Below, piece after piece: positions 9,972 to 17,700 of a stretch of DNA of 64,000 nucleotides. Position 1 is the stretch's first letter. Every line of letters begins with the position of its first letter. The DNA lies in NCBI GenBank assembly GCA_020636445.1, contig JACJXV010000008.1:1-64000 (forward strand). The letters run 5' to 3'. The position numbers were made by a program, and so were the translations under genes. Source of the stretch: Lewinellaceae bacterium (GTDB lineage: Bacteria; Bacteroidota; Bacteroidia; Chitinophagales; Saprospiraceae). The notes beneath the pieces were generated by a model, which searched no databases, was not told the DNA's origin, and saw only the letters and a list, made by a program, of their open reading frames with translations.

Positions 9972-10061
9972 GGAGGAGTGGCAGAGTGGTCGATTGCATC
10001 GGTCTTGAAAACCGACGTACCTGCGAGGGTACCGGGGGTTCGAATCCCTCCTCCTCCGCCA
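9972..10061 (+). tRNA. tRNA-Ser (anticodon UGA)
   Basis: Acceptor stem GGAGGAG/CTCCTCC (9972-9978 with 10051-10057), discriminator G at 10058, and encoded CCA at 10059-10061. The anticodon loop is CTTGAAA inside the stem TCGGT/ACCGA, giving anticodon TGA (serine, UCA codons). A long variable arm (TACCTGCGAGGGTA) and the T-loop TTCGAAT confirm a class II serine tRNA. The last two CCA bases are shared with the base of a long palindromic element. Confidence 0.96.
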
Positions 10062-10184
10062 AACGCACTTCACCCGCCGCCAACGGCGGCGATGTGTCCA
10101 AACAAAAAATCCAGCTAAGGTTTCCTTGAGCTGGATTTTTTGTTTGGACACATCAGTGGCGAAGCCACGGGTGAAGTGTGTTTG
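10060..10184. repeat. 125-bp cloverleaf palindrome abutting tRNA-Ser
   Basis: An outer stem of 17 bp (10060-10076 with 10168-10184, one G-T pair) encloses three hairpins: GCCGCC/GGCGGC with loop AAC (10076-10090); a 26-bp perfect stem (10091-10116 with 10129-10154) extended by 4 bp past a bulged G, loop TTT; and GTGGC/GCCAC with loop GAA (10156-10168). Arms meet without unpaired linkers, so the strand can fold into a four-way junction. The long central arm reads GCTGGATTTTTTG and could also terminate tRNA transcription. No protein is encoded. It resembles a palindromic repeat element rather than a known RNA family. Confidence 0.85.
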
Positions 10185-10400
10185 ATGCCCCCCTCTCAGG
10201 GATCAGCGGAGCTAATCCCCCCTTGAGCTGGTTTTTTTATTCCGCATCATCAGGGGCGGAGCCCCGGGATAATCTACTCTGTTCGTGGGAATCTTTGGAT
10301 TCCCACCGGACCTATTCTCGGGTCTTCAGATCCCTACAACTCAGGTCCCCCCCCCCCCATGGATCAGCGGAGCTAATCCCACACATACGTGCAGGACTTT
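10185..10400. repeat. Decayed palindromic repeat copies and poly-C tract
   Basis: The 20-mer GGATCAGCGGAGCTAATCCC occurs exactly at 10200-10219 and 10361-10380. The stretch CCTTGAGCTGG...CATCA-GGGGCGGAGCCCC near 10221-10275 aligns with the right half of the neighbouring cloverleaf element, so these look like eroded copies. Two short hairpins follow: GTGGGAATC/GATTCCCAC with loop TTTG (10286-10307) and one around TC-TTCA-GA (10320-10333). A run of 12 C lies at 10347-10358. No gene is supported here. Confidence 0.6.
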
Positions 10401-10676
10401 TTTGCCCATTTATCAGTGGATAGACTCAAATTTCGTCATTCTGCCGTTCACACCGCAGATGCTCACCATAGCTTTGTATAGGGCCAGGCCATAATTACAC
10501 AGGAAATCCAATGATGGCGGTAAACAGGTGGTGGCCACTAATCAGGAGGTAATTTGTTATTAGCCAATGTGTTAAAGTCCGGAAAGTCGACATTGTTTTT
10601 GTGCATTATTCTGAATAATGGCGTAAATTATCGGAGATTTTTGAACACCATTATTTTACCAAAAACCCTTTTGATC

Positions 10677-11105
10677 ATGTACAAGAAAAATTGGCTCCCT
10701 TTTAGTCTCTTGTTGGCAGCTTTGGTTTGTTTCACCATGACAGCAAATGCCCAAAAGCCTACCCGTACTACAACTACCAGTGTAAAAGCTAACAAAGCCG
10801 CTACCGGAATTTCTGACGCAGACCAGAAAGCTATTCAGGAACTATTCAAAGATGTCGATCCTTCAAAATATCGACTGCAATTTAACAGTAAACGAACTGC
10901 TTTTGGAACACGTGCCGTTTCAATGGATGATCTCAACCAAATCAAACGAGTTACCAATCCTGCTGAAGCAGCGGGCTATATCGTTTTTGTTGTAGAAGGG
11001 GATGACGTTGTGTATGTGCTAGCCGTAGGAAGCTCCAAATTAACCAGTGTACTGGGTAAGGAAAAGACGGCTAAGCTTAACGCTATCATGGCTAAGTACA
11101 AATAG
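10677..11105 (+). CDS. Small secreted protein of unknown function
   Basis: 142 residues. I chose the ATG at 10677 because it puts a signal peptide at the N-terminus (KKNWLPFSLLLAALVCF... cut after TANAQ); an upstream in-frame start at 10554 would bury it. The mature part has a low-complexity Thr/Lys linker (PTRTTTTSVKANKAA) and then a small globular domain, rich in Lys and Val, ending in LTSVLGKEKTAKLNAIMAKYK-type sequence. No family recognised. A terminator hairpin lies 65 bp downstream, so it is probably a single-gene unit; abundance cannot be judged. Confidence 0.75.
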   Translation: MYKKNWLPFSLLLAALVCFTMTANAQKPTRTTTTSVKANKAATGISDADQKAIQELFKDVDPSKYRLQFNSKRTAFGTRAVSMDDLNQIKRVTNPAEAAGYIVFVVEGDDVVYVLAVGSSKLTSVLGKEKTAKLNAIMAKYK

Positions 11106-11169
11106 GTAAACTGAATAACTTTCAAGTGTTGAAAGCTTTTTCTGTTTTTTAATCAGCATGTCATGAACT

Positions 11170-11210
11170 CCGGTAGTAGTTGGTTTTCCGCCAATTATTA
11201 CCGGATTTTT
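11170..11210 (+). terminator. Terminator after small secreted protein gene
   Basis: A stem CCGGTA...TACCGG (11170-11204, with internal mismatches) is followed by ATTTTT. It fits the end of the transcript of the gene ending at 11105. Confidence 0.65.
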
Positions 11211-11238
11211 CATAGTGTTCCAGCGAAGATATTCGACT

Positions 11239-11736
11239 ATGAAAAAAGTATTTTACCTCCTTATTGCCCTGCATCTAACCTTGATTACGGTAGTCATTTT
11301 TCATGGAATGGACCGTTGGGTTAACGGTAGTTGGTTAGAAAAGCCATTAGCCTTTCTTTGCAGCTTAAATTATTCTGTTTGGCAGTATGGCTTTTTTTCG
11401 CCGGATGTAGGGAAAAGTACCGAACTTCAAATAAAAGTCTATCAGGAAAACGGCGATTCAATTCAGTATTCAACCCTGGAAGGATTTCGGTTTTTTGTTG
11501 CAACAGAAGAGACGAACAACCGTTTCTATGGCTTTAAGGTGCATACGTCCTCGGATACCCTTTTCCAAGACTTATGTGCCCGATCGGTGGCTGTGAGGAT
11601 GTTAAACCTGCAACCGGATGCCTGGCGGGTTAGCTATGCCACCCAAAGCATTCGTTATCCGGGATTGGTTGGTTTTCGTCAGGATTCAGCGATAATGGTT
11701 ACTCCGCTGTATCAAACAGAATTTGCGCTGCGATAG
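11239..11736 (+). CDS. Hypothetical membrane-anchored protein upstream of HTTM gene
   Basis: 165 residues from the ATG at 11239, chosen because KKVFYLLIALHLTLITVVIF then forms the N-terminal membrane segment; an in-frame start eight codons upstream exists. The rest looks soluble and extracytoplasmic, with a beta-rich pattern (LQIKVYQENGD, FRFFVATEETNN, YGFKVHTSSDT). Not recognised. It precedes the HTTM gene by 108 bp on the same strand, which suggests a common function, as an accessory to the membrane protein, but this is inference. Confidence 0.75.
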   Translation: MKKVFYLLIALHLTLITVVIFHGMDRWVNGSWLEKPLAFLCSLNYSVWQYGFFSPDVGKSTELQIKVYQENGDSIQYSTLEGFRFFVATEETNNRFYGFKVHTSSDTLFQDLCARSVAVRMLNLQPDAWRVSYATQSIRYPGLVGFRQDSAIMVTPLYQTEFALR

Positions 11737-11844
11737 GAAAAAGGTCGACGAACTCCCACGCTATTTCTGTTAACCTACTATCGTTATACGGAGCTGAAAA
11801 AGGAGGTTAACCCCTGCAAATTTTCGTTAGCAACACCACCCACT

Positions 11845-12780
11845 ATGACAACCATACGAACCCTTATTCAACGAGTGGATAGCTTCTTCTCCACCCCGCA
11901 AGCCCCGGCGCCATTAGGAGTTTTCCGTATCTTGATGGCTGCTTTCGTGTTAATTCAAGCTTTTACCTGGTATCCTGATTGGGAGGCTTTTTTTGGCCGT
12001 GAGGGTTGGATCCAATGGGAGATCTCGCGTGCGCTAAACCAGGCGTGGAATATCCATATCAGCCAGTTGTATGACTGGTTACATCCCCTGGGGCTAAGTG
12101 AGCGCATGGTGGTATTTGGTCATTTTTGGATTTATGTAATCAGTGCAGGGTGCCTGTTGGTGGGTTGGCACACGCGCCTGGCAGCTATTTTTACCTGGTT
12201 GTGCCACTTGGTAATCATGAGTTCGGTTCCTACGTTTATTTACGGAGTTGATATTTTCCTGCATATAGCCCTTTTTTACCTCATGTGGATGCCCGTAGCG
12301 AAAGCCTTTTCTCTGGATCTTTATCAAGGGAGGGTCACAGGAGAAGCCACCTGGGGAGTTACCATGTCCATGCGCGTTTTACAACTGCATATGTGTCTGG
12401 CGTATTTTTCCGCAGGGTACGAAAAAATGCTTGCTCCCGACTGGTGGAATGGGAATGTATTATGGCGTTCGTTAGTACAGCCTGATTTTCGGCAATTTAA
12501 CTTTTTATGGTTAGCAGACTACCCGTGGGTTGTGAAGTTGCTGAGTTGGTTTACTATGGTTGTAGAAACCGGGTATTGCATAGGCATGTGGATTCCGCGG
12601 GTGCGTATTGGCTGGTTGGCAGGAATTATTTCCTTACACCTGGGCATTATGCTGTTTTTAGGCCTTTATTATTTTGGCTTAATCATGATTTTATTGTCCA
12701 TTTCCGCTTTTGGCTATCTGGCTTATGCTGATTGGCAGCAGTGGCGTAATGCGGCTGCGACTAAGGTAGTACCTAGTTGA
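11845..12780 (+). CDS. HTTM-domain membrane protein (vitamin K-dependent gamma-carboxylase-like)
   Basis: 311 residues with about seven to eight membrane segments. The N-terminal APLGVFRILMAAFVL, the loop FFGREGWIQWE, LVGWHTRLAAIFTWLCH and the later YFSAGYEKMLAPDWWNG are typical of the HTTM (horizontally transferred transmembrane) family, distantly related to the membrane part of gamma-glutamyl carboxylase. Bacterial members of this size lack the epoxidase/carboxylase C-terminal domain, and their reaction is not known. It sits in the inner membrane. The upstream membrane-anchored protein may be a partner. It converges with the aspartyl-protease gene, with a 12-bp gap between stops and no clear terminator. 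Confidence 0.85.
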   Translation: MTTIRTLIQRVDSFFSTPQAPAPLGVFRILMAAFVLIQAFTWYPDWEAFFGREGWIQWEISRALNQAWNIHISQLYDWLHPLGLSERMVVFGHFWIYVISAGCLLVGWHTRLAAIFTWLCHLVIMSSVPTFIYGVDIFLHIALFYLMWMPVAKAFSLDLYQGRVTGEATWGVTMSMRVLQLHMCLAYFSAGYEKMLAPDWWNGNVLWRSLVQPDFRQFNFLWLADYPWVVKLLSWFTMVVETGYCIGMWIPRVRIGWLAGIISLHLGIMLFLGLYYFGLIMILLSISAFGYLAYADWQQWRNAAATKVVPS

Positions 12781-12792
12781 GGCAAATAGGCA

Positions 12793-13686
12793 TTACCCCG
12801 AAATTTGGAATAGCAAGAGCCGCTGCTGTTGAAAGTCAAGGCCAATTCGACCCAGGCGCTGTAGAAAGCGATTGCCAACGCGCGACTGTTGGGTATTTCC
12901 CAGCACGATGGTAGGGGCGGCAAGTGGATAGGAAGGGTGCATCAGGACCGGCACATTATTGATAATTTTGGTCGTATCAGGGTTAGTCCCGTGCAGCGCA
13001 AAGCGATTGGTGATACGGTGGTCTCCGGGCATAGCATAAAGACTAGCACGTAAGGCAGTACTTGCCTTGCCAACAACCAGTTCGCGGTTGGATCCCATAT
13101 CTAACTCTACTTTTTCATTGGTCCCGTTGATGCTAAGGTTGATATGGGGCTCCCTGTCCTTGGCCAGTTGCAGTGGAACGGTATGCGAAAATCCTTCTAT
13201 AGGTTGGTTGGTTATCGTAAATTCCTCCCGGGCAAAATCAAAAATCCAGTTGGCTTGGGTGAAAAGCGAAGCGCCGATAATGCCGCTGACCCGGGGAACC
13301 TTATCACTGGTCGGAAACCCCTTTAAATGACCCAATGCCACCGGAATATCTGAAAAGAGCACGCCCTGAATCCGTAAGGATGGAAGATTAGCAATCGGCA
13401 TAGTTTGCTGGCGGTCCTGAGCATCCAGAACGAGCGCTTGGGAAATGGATTTTTCCGTACGGAAAATGGTGGAATCAATGACGGTTATACCGGCACCTGT
13501 GTCAAATAAGAAGTAGTGATCTTCACTATCGATTTCAACGGCAAGAAAGACTAAGCCATGGGATTCGATGAAATTACCCTGAGCTTGGAAAGGCGCAGTT
13601 GCTGCCGTTGATCTGGACAGCCATTGTGTGGCCGTGCAGGCCGACAAGAGCAAAAGGGTAACAAGCATCAAATGAGATCGGCGCAT
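12793..13686 (-). CDS. Retropepsin-like aspartyl protease lipoprotein
   Basis: 297 residues from the chosen start, which gives a lipoprotein signal (LMLVTLLLLSACTAT, lipobox LSAC); an in-frame ATG 11 codons upstream at 13719 also exists. Two half-domains are present: the catalytic FDTGAGITVIDST motif (about residues 62-74) and a second, degenerate LDMGSNRELVVG motif (about 185-196). The DTG plus DMGS pairing is common in the aspartyl-protease family PF13650 of Bacteroidota. Probably a periplasmic or outer-membrane-attached protease with unknown substrates. It stands alone, convergent with the HTTM gene and divergent from the subtilase gene, with a 220-bp shared upstream region. Confidence 0.85.
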   Translation of the reverse strand: MRRSHLMLVTLLLLSACTATQWLSRSTAATAPFQAQGNFIESHGLVFLAVEIDSEDHYFLFDTGAGITVIDSTIFRTEKSISQALVLDAQDRQQTMPIANLPSLRIQGVLFSDIPVALGHLKGFPTSDKVPRVSGIIGASLFTQANWIFDFAREEFTITNQPIEGFSHTVPLQLAKDREPHINLSINGTNEKVELDMGSNRELVVGKASTALRASLYAMPGDHRITNRFALHGTNPDTTKIINNVPVLMHPSYPLAAPTIVLGNTQQSRVGNRFLQRLGRIGLDFQQQRLLLFQISG

Positions 13687-13880
13687 GGAAATGGTCGTCC
13701 CGGGTTTAACGTTGGTCAATGGTGTGTTTTATCCTATCCTAAACCCAAAAATAGGGTATATGTTGCAAGATGGTTTCTTTTTTTGGGCGGTTACCCGGGT
13801 TTTCCTAATATTTTTTGGAAAAAAATCCGAAATCTAACTTAAGGCAACCCTGATTTTTAATCCTGTGCGGACAAATTTAG

Positions 13881-13888
13881 TACCTTAG
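13881..13888 (+). promoter_or_regulatory. -7 promoter box of the subtilase gene
   Basis: TACCTTAG, a variant of the Bacteroidota -7 box TAnnTTTG, begins 27 bp before the ATG at 13908. The same octamer precedes the kinase gene at 17675 with the same spacing to its ATG (26 bp). No good -33 TTTG is seen here. Confidence 0.5.
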
Positions 13889-13907
13889 AGAGATTAAAAT
13901 AATCCCT

Positions 13908-15956
13908 ATGTATACCTTTCATTACGGTGGCCAGGATGGCCAGGAATACCAATTAGTTGAAGCCAATGATTTAGTTGTCGTGCGAACGCGCGAAGATGCT
14001 CCGCTACAGGACATCAGTATGTCGGGAGATGCGCGCTCCCTGGTACCTAGCCTGCTGCCCGTAGCTTCTTTTCCGGAGGCCCAGGTCACCGTTTACAAGG
14101 TGATGGCGCCGGATGCGCTCAAAATGCGGAATGAGGTGCGGCGCTGTTTCAAACAGGAAGAAAATATCCGCTTTGCGGGCAGGGCCCTTCGGGATCAGAA
14201 AACAGGGACTATTTTTGTCTATACCGAGAATTTTTTCATTAAGTTTAAGGACGAGGTCAAGCCGGAGCGTTGTGCGGCCTTGCTGGCCGACTATCAGCTT
14301 ACGGTGAAAGAAACCCTGCCGTTTGCGCCCAATTCCTTTTTTGTGCAGGCAAAAGAAGGGACTGGCCTGGGCATTTTCGCGATGTCCAATGGGTTGCTAA
14401 ATCACGAAGAAGTAGAGTTTTGCCACCCGGAGCTGGTCATGGAAAAACGCAACCGCTTTGTTCATCCCAGCCAGTGGCATTTAAAACGCACAACTATCAA
14501 CGGGGAGATCATTGATCAGAACATAGACATTGAAAACGCCTGGGCGCTGACGGAAGGGGAGGGGATTACTATTGCGGTTATTGATGATGGTATGGATTAT
14601 GACCATCCCGAGTTTGCTGTTCCGGGGAAGGTAGTGTTCCCCAGGGATACCGTACGAAACACCGACGATGCCCGGCCGGTAACCGCCAGTGATAATCATG
14701 GCACGGCCTGCGCGGGGGTTGCTTGTGCTGCAGGGATTGATAAAGCTTCCGGCGTAGCTCCCAAAGCACGGCTCATGCCTATCCGGACAGGAGGGCTGGG
14801 CTCCCTGGCGGAAGCCAAAGCGTTTGCCTGGGCGGCCGACAAAGGTGCCGATGTTATTTCTTGTTCCTGGGGCCCGCGGGATGGTGATTGGTGGAACCCC
14901 GGGGATCCGCTGCATACGACTGCGTTTTCGCTGCCGGATTCTACGCGCCTGGCCCTGGAATATGCCCTGACCAAAGGTCGTGGCGGCAAAGGGTGTGTAA
15001 TTGTTTGGGCTGCGGGTAATGGCAACGAGGATGTCCGCTATGACGGCTATGCCAGCTACCCGGGCATTATTGCCGTGGCGGCTTGTAATGATCGTGGAAG
15101 CCGCAGTGTCTACAGCGATTATGGTGCTGCAGTATGGTGTGCTTTTCCGAGTAATGATTTTTATGTTCCGCAGTTTAATCATCCACGTCCCCTTTCGGCG
15201 GGTATCTGGACTACCGATCGGCGGGGACGCTTGGGTTACAACCCCGGCGGCAATAATGCGGAAAGCCTGATCGGCGATCTGGCCGGATTGTATACCGCGA
15301 CCTTTGGAGGTACTTCGAGTGCTTGTCCGGGCGTAGCTGGAGTAGCTGCGCTGGTTTTGAGCATGAATCCCGGCCTTACCGCTGCTCAAGTCAAGCAACT
15401 TCTCAGGGATGCCTGTGATAAAATTGACCCCGTGCAGGGGAACTATGATGCTACCGGCCATAGTATCTACTACGGTTACGGTCGGGTTAATGCCGCTCAG
15501 GCGGTGCGGTTAGCCCAGACAACCCTCACGGCCCACGATGATTTTCAGGTGTCAGGTGTTGCGTATTTTACCTGTGATTCCGTCGTGCCAATAACGAACG
15601 GCGTTTTCACGCAGGATCAATCTGCTAATAATCGCCTGACGGGCATTCGCCTAAAAATTGACCCCTTACATCCCGGGCTGCGTATCCAATACCGGGTGTT
15701 TGTGCAACGACTTGGGGCAACCAACTTTGTAATGGACGGTGAATGGACCGGAACCCTGGATAAACGGCGAAAAATTGTAGGCGTGCAAATGCAACTGCTG
15801 GGTTCATTGGCGGATGAATATCAGGTCCAGTATCAGGTCAAGCTACAGGGGCGATCGACACCGGAACAGGCTGCTGATGGCAAGGTGGCGGGTACCAGTA
15901 GCAAATCAGGCCGGGCCATTGAAGAAATTCAGGTGCAGGTGAAAAAGCGGAAATGA
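13908..15956 (+). CDS. Subtilisin-like serine protease (S8 family), no signal peptide
   Basis: 682 residues. The catalytic triad is complete: Asp in IAVIDDGMDYDHPEF (about 225), His in DNHGTACAGVA (about 265), the oxyanion Asn in WAAGNGNED (about 370) and Ser in GGTSSACPGVAGVAAL (about 470). An N-terminal region of about 190 residues resembles a prodomain. A C-terminal domain of about 140 residues ends in a highly basic tail (VQVKKRK). No signal peptide, lipobox or T9SS sorting domain is visible, unusual for a subtilase of this size; the start at 13908 is supported by the -7 box 27 bp upstream. It could be cytoplasmic, perhaps processing a partner, or be exported by another route. No obvious substrate lies beside it. 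Confidence 0.9.
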   Translation: MYTFHYGGQDGQEYQLVEANDLVVVRTREDAPLQDISMSGDARSLVPSLLPVASFPEAQVTVYKVMAPDALKMRNEVRRCFKQEENIRFAGRALRDQKTGTIFVYTENFFIKFKDEVKPERCAALLADYQLTVKETLPFAPNSFFVQAKEGTGLGIFAMSNGLLNHEEVEFCHPELVMEKRNRFVHPSQWHLKRTTINGEIIDQNIDIENAWALTEGEGITIAVIDDGMDYDHPEFAVPGKVVFPRDTVRNTDDARPVTASDNHGTACAGVACAAGIDKASGVAPKARLMPIRTGGLGSLAEAKAFAWAADKGADVISCSWGPRDGDWWNPGDPLHTTAFSLPDSTRLALEYALTKGRGGKGCVIVWAAGNGNEDVRYDGYASYPGIIAVAACNDRGSRSVYSDYGAAVWCAFPSNDFYVPQFNHPRPLSAGIWTTDRRGRLGYNPGGNNAESLIGDLAGLYTATFGGTSSACPGVAGVAALVLSMNPGLTAAQVKQLLRDACDKIDPVQGNYDATGHSIYYGYGRVNAAQAVRLAQTTLTAHDDFQVSGVAYFTCDSVVPITNGVFTQDQSANNRLTGIRLKIDPLHPGLRIQYRVFVQRLGATNFVMDGEWTGTLDKRRKIVGVQMQLLGSLADEYQVQYQVKLQGRSTPEQAADGKVAGTSSKSGRAIEEIQVQVKKRK

Positions 15957-16253
15957 TTCGGGGGTAACAATTAACCACGAATGCTTAGTCAACCAAGAAA
16001 TTGAGGGAGAGGTGTCACTGAAAACGTTGAACGTTACTTGTTGAGCCTTATTCGATGAGGGGTTTTCAACCATTCAGTTCTACCCAGGTTGGCCTTATTT
16101 TTTACCTGCGCTAGCTTGGTGCAGGCTGGCAAAACTAGTAAGCCAGTCAGTGGGTAATGCGCTACCCTTACTTTCAAAATTGACAAAACATTGGCATGGA
16201 ATAACTCATTTTCATAGCAGCCTGAACGAGGATGCACCACGCTCAAGTGATAT
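15957..16253. other. Intergenic stretch between subtilase and tyrS
   Basis: Convergent gene ends. It contains a CGTT-rich spacer text (AACGTTGAACGTTACTTG around 16022) that recurs near 35860, 60890 and 61000. No clear terminator, RNA or convincing ORF is seen. Confidence 0.5.
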
Positions 16254-17522
16254 TTACTCCGCAACCAGAATAAATTTATTTTTCTTTCCATTTTCAACCA
16301 TCAGGTAGCGGTGATGTAGCAGTGCTTCCGTATGGATGACGGTCTCATGCGAATCAATCCGTTCCTTGTTAACACTGATCGCATTGTTCTGAATAGCCCT
16401 GCGGGCTTCACCTTTGGAATTCAAGACAGGTGCAAGGTCGGTAAGGAGGTCGACGATGTTAACGCCTTCCGTTACGAGGGATTTGGAGATAGTATAAGTA
16501 GGAATTTCCTGGGCAACCGTCGCCAATTCTCCGGCGCTGAGTGATGCCAGGTGCTCTTTGCCTGCCTGGCGTCCAAATAATAGTTCAGAGACCCGCAGAA
16601 CGGATTCATAGGCTTCCTGGCCATGAATGCGAACCGTTAATTCTTCTGCAAGTACTCTTTTGCGTTCGCGAATATCCAATTCTTGTTCTTGTTGCTCTAC
16701 TTCAGCTTGTGTGCGCAAGGTGAAGTAACGGGTGAATTTGGGAATGTCAGCGTCATCGGCATTGATCCAGAACTGATAGAACTGGTAGGGAGAGGTTAAC
16801 TCTGGATCCAGCCAGATATTACCTTCGGTAGATTTGCCAAATTTAGAGCCATCGGCTTTCGTCAGCAAGGGTGTTGTGATAGCGTATGCTTTAGCCCCCA
16901 GGTTACGGCGAATGAATTCGGTACCCGAGGTAATATTCCCCCACTGATCGGAGCCTCCCATTTGCAGGGTACAGTTATACTGCTCATAGAGACACTGGAA
17001 GTCGTAGGCTTGCAGCAGCTGGTAGCTGAATTCAGTAAACGAGATGCCACTTTCCAGGCGGTTTTGGACAGAGTCCTTGTTGAGCATGTAGCTAATCGTC
17101 AGGGTCTTTCCGACGGTCCGCATGAAATCCAGAACATTCATCTCCCGGTAAAAATCCAGATTATTCACCACCTGAGCTCGGTTCGTTACTTCGTCAAAAT
17201 CGAGGAGGCGCCGGAACTGCTCCAGTTGGAATTGAAGATTGGTATCTAGTTCTTCCGCAGATTTAAGCTGTCGTTCTTTATCTTTTCCACTGGGGTCACC
17301 AATGCGGCCAGTAGCTCCGCCCATCAATACAATAGGTTGGTGACCGGCTCGCTGGAAAAGTTGCAGGAGCATGATTTGCACATAGTTTCCTATGGTTAAG
17401 GAAGGGGCGGTAGGGTCAAAACCAATATACCCAGTCACTTGACCGGATTCCAGTACTTCTTCAATACCCGGGGTCATATCCTGTAACATTCCCCGCCAAC
17501 GCAATTCTTCCAGAAAATTCAT
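16254..17522 (-). CDS. tyrS: Tyrosyl-tRNA synthetase
   Basis: 422 residues, the usual length. It charges tRNA-Tyr with tyrosine in the cytoplasm. The class I fold is clear: N-terminal GYIGFDPTAPSLTIGNYV holds the HIGH-like signature, GGATGRIGDPSGKDKER follows, the tyrosine pocket QMGGSDQWGN is present, and ADGSKFGKS is the KMSKS loop (about 230-238). A C-terminal S4 RNA-binding domain spans about 355-422 (SKGEARRAIQNNAISVNKER). The start ATG at 17522 gives the conserved N-terminus. It is divergent from the sensor-kinase gene and converges with the subtilase gene, so it is probably transcribed alone. I see no T-box leader. Confidence 0.97.
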   Translation of the reverse strand: MNFLEELRWRGMLQDMTPGIEEVLESGQVTGYIGFDPTAPSLTIGNYVQIMLLQLFQRAGHQPIVLMGGATGRIGDPSGKDKERQLKSAEELDTNLQFQLEQFRRLLDFDEVTNRAQVVNNLDFYREMNVLDFMRTVGKTLTISYMLNKDSVQNRLESGISFTEFSYQLLQAYDFQCLYEQYNCTLQMGGSDQWGNITSGTEFIRRNLGAKAYAITTPLLTKADGSKFGKSTEGNIWLDPELTSPYQFYQFWINADDADIPKFTRYFTLRTQAEVEQQEQELDIRERKRVLAEELTVRIHGQEAYESVLRVSELLFGRQAGKEHLASLSAGELATVAQEIPTYTISKSLVTEGVNIVDLLTDLAPVLNSKGEARRAIQNNAISVNKERIDSHETVIHTEALLHHRYLMVENGKKNKFILVAE

Positions 17523-17650
17523 GGTGTTTTACCTTTATTTTAATCAGCGTACAAAGGTAGGATAATATCTGTTTTTTCAGGAGAGGCGCCCACTGAATTT
17601 ACCGCGGGATTAATCAGGAAGTGGCCCCACCGATGGACACTTACCCAATT

Positions 17651-17682
17651 ATTGCGAATAGCCGCAACATATCGTACCTTAG
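17651..17682 (+). promoter_or_regulatory. Promoter of the sensor-kinase gene
   Basis: ATTG (17651-17654), a 20-bp spacer and TACCTTAG (17675-17682). The -7 box starts 26 bp before the ATG at 17701, the same geometry as the subtilase gene, which argues for that ATG rather than the one at 17686. Confidence 0.55.
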
Positions 17683-17700
17683 AGGATGGAAATCGATTCC

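Noticed and set aside
9972..10400. Integrated mobile element using tRNA-Ser as attachment site
   Set aside because: No integrase, no repeated tRNA 3' end further downstream, and the following genes look chromosomal.
10178..10494. Proline-rich short frames
   Set aside because: Encoded by C-runs and decayed repeat copies, not a gene.
11798..11812. AGGAGG Shine-Dalgarno-like site before the HTTM gene
   Set aside because: It lies about 40 bp before the ATG with no closer start codon in frame, so it cannot serve as the ribosome site.
14481..15461. Long open frame (326 codons) on the minus strand
   Set aside because: It is antisense inside the subtilase gene, whose catalytic triad is complete; the antisense protein is basic, low in normal composition and matches nothing.
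16034..16297. 87-codon minus-strand frame at the tyrS end
   Set aside because: Overlaps the tyrS 3' end in another frame, no motif, no promoter; treated as chance.
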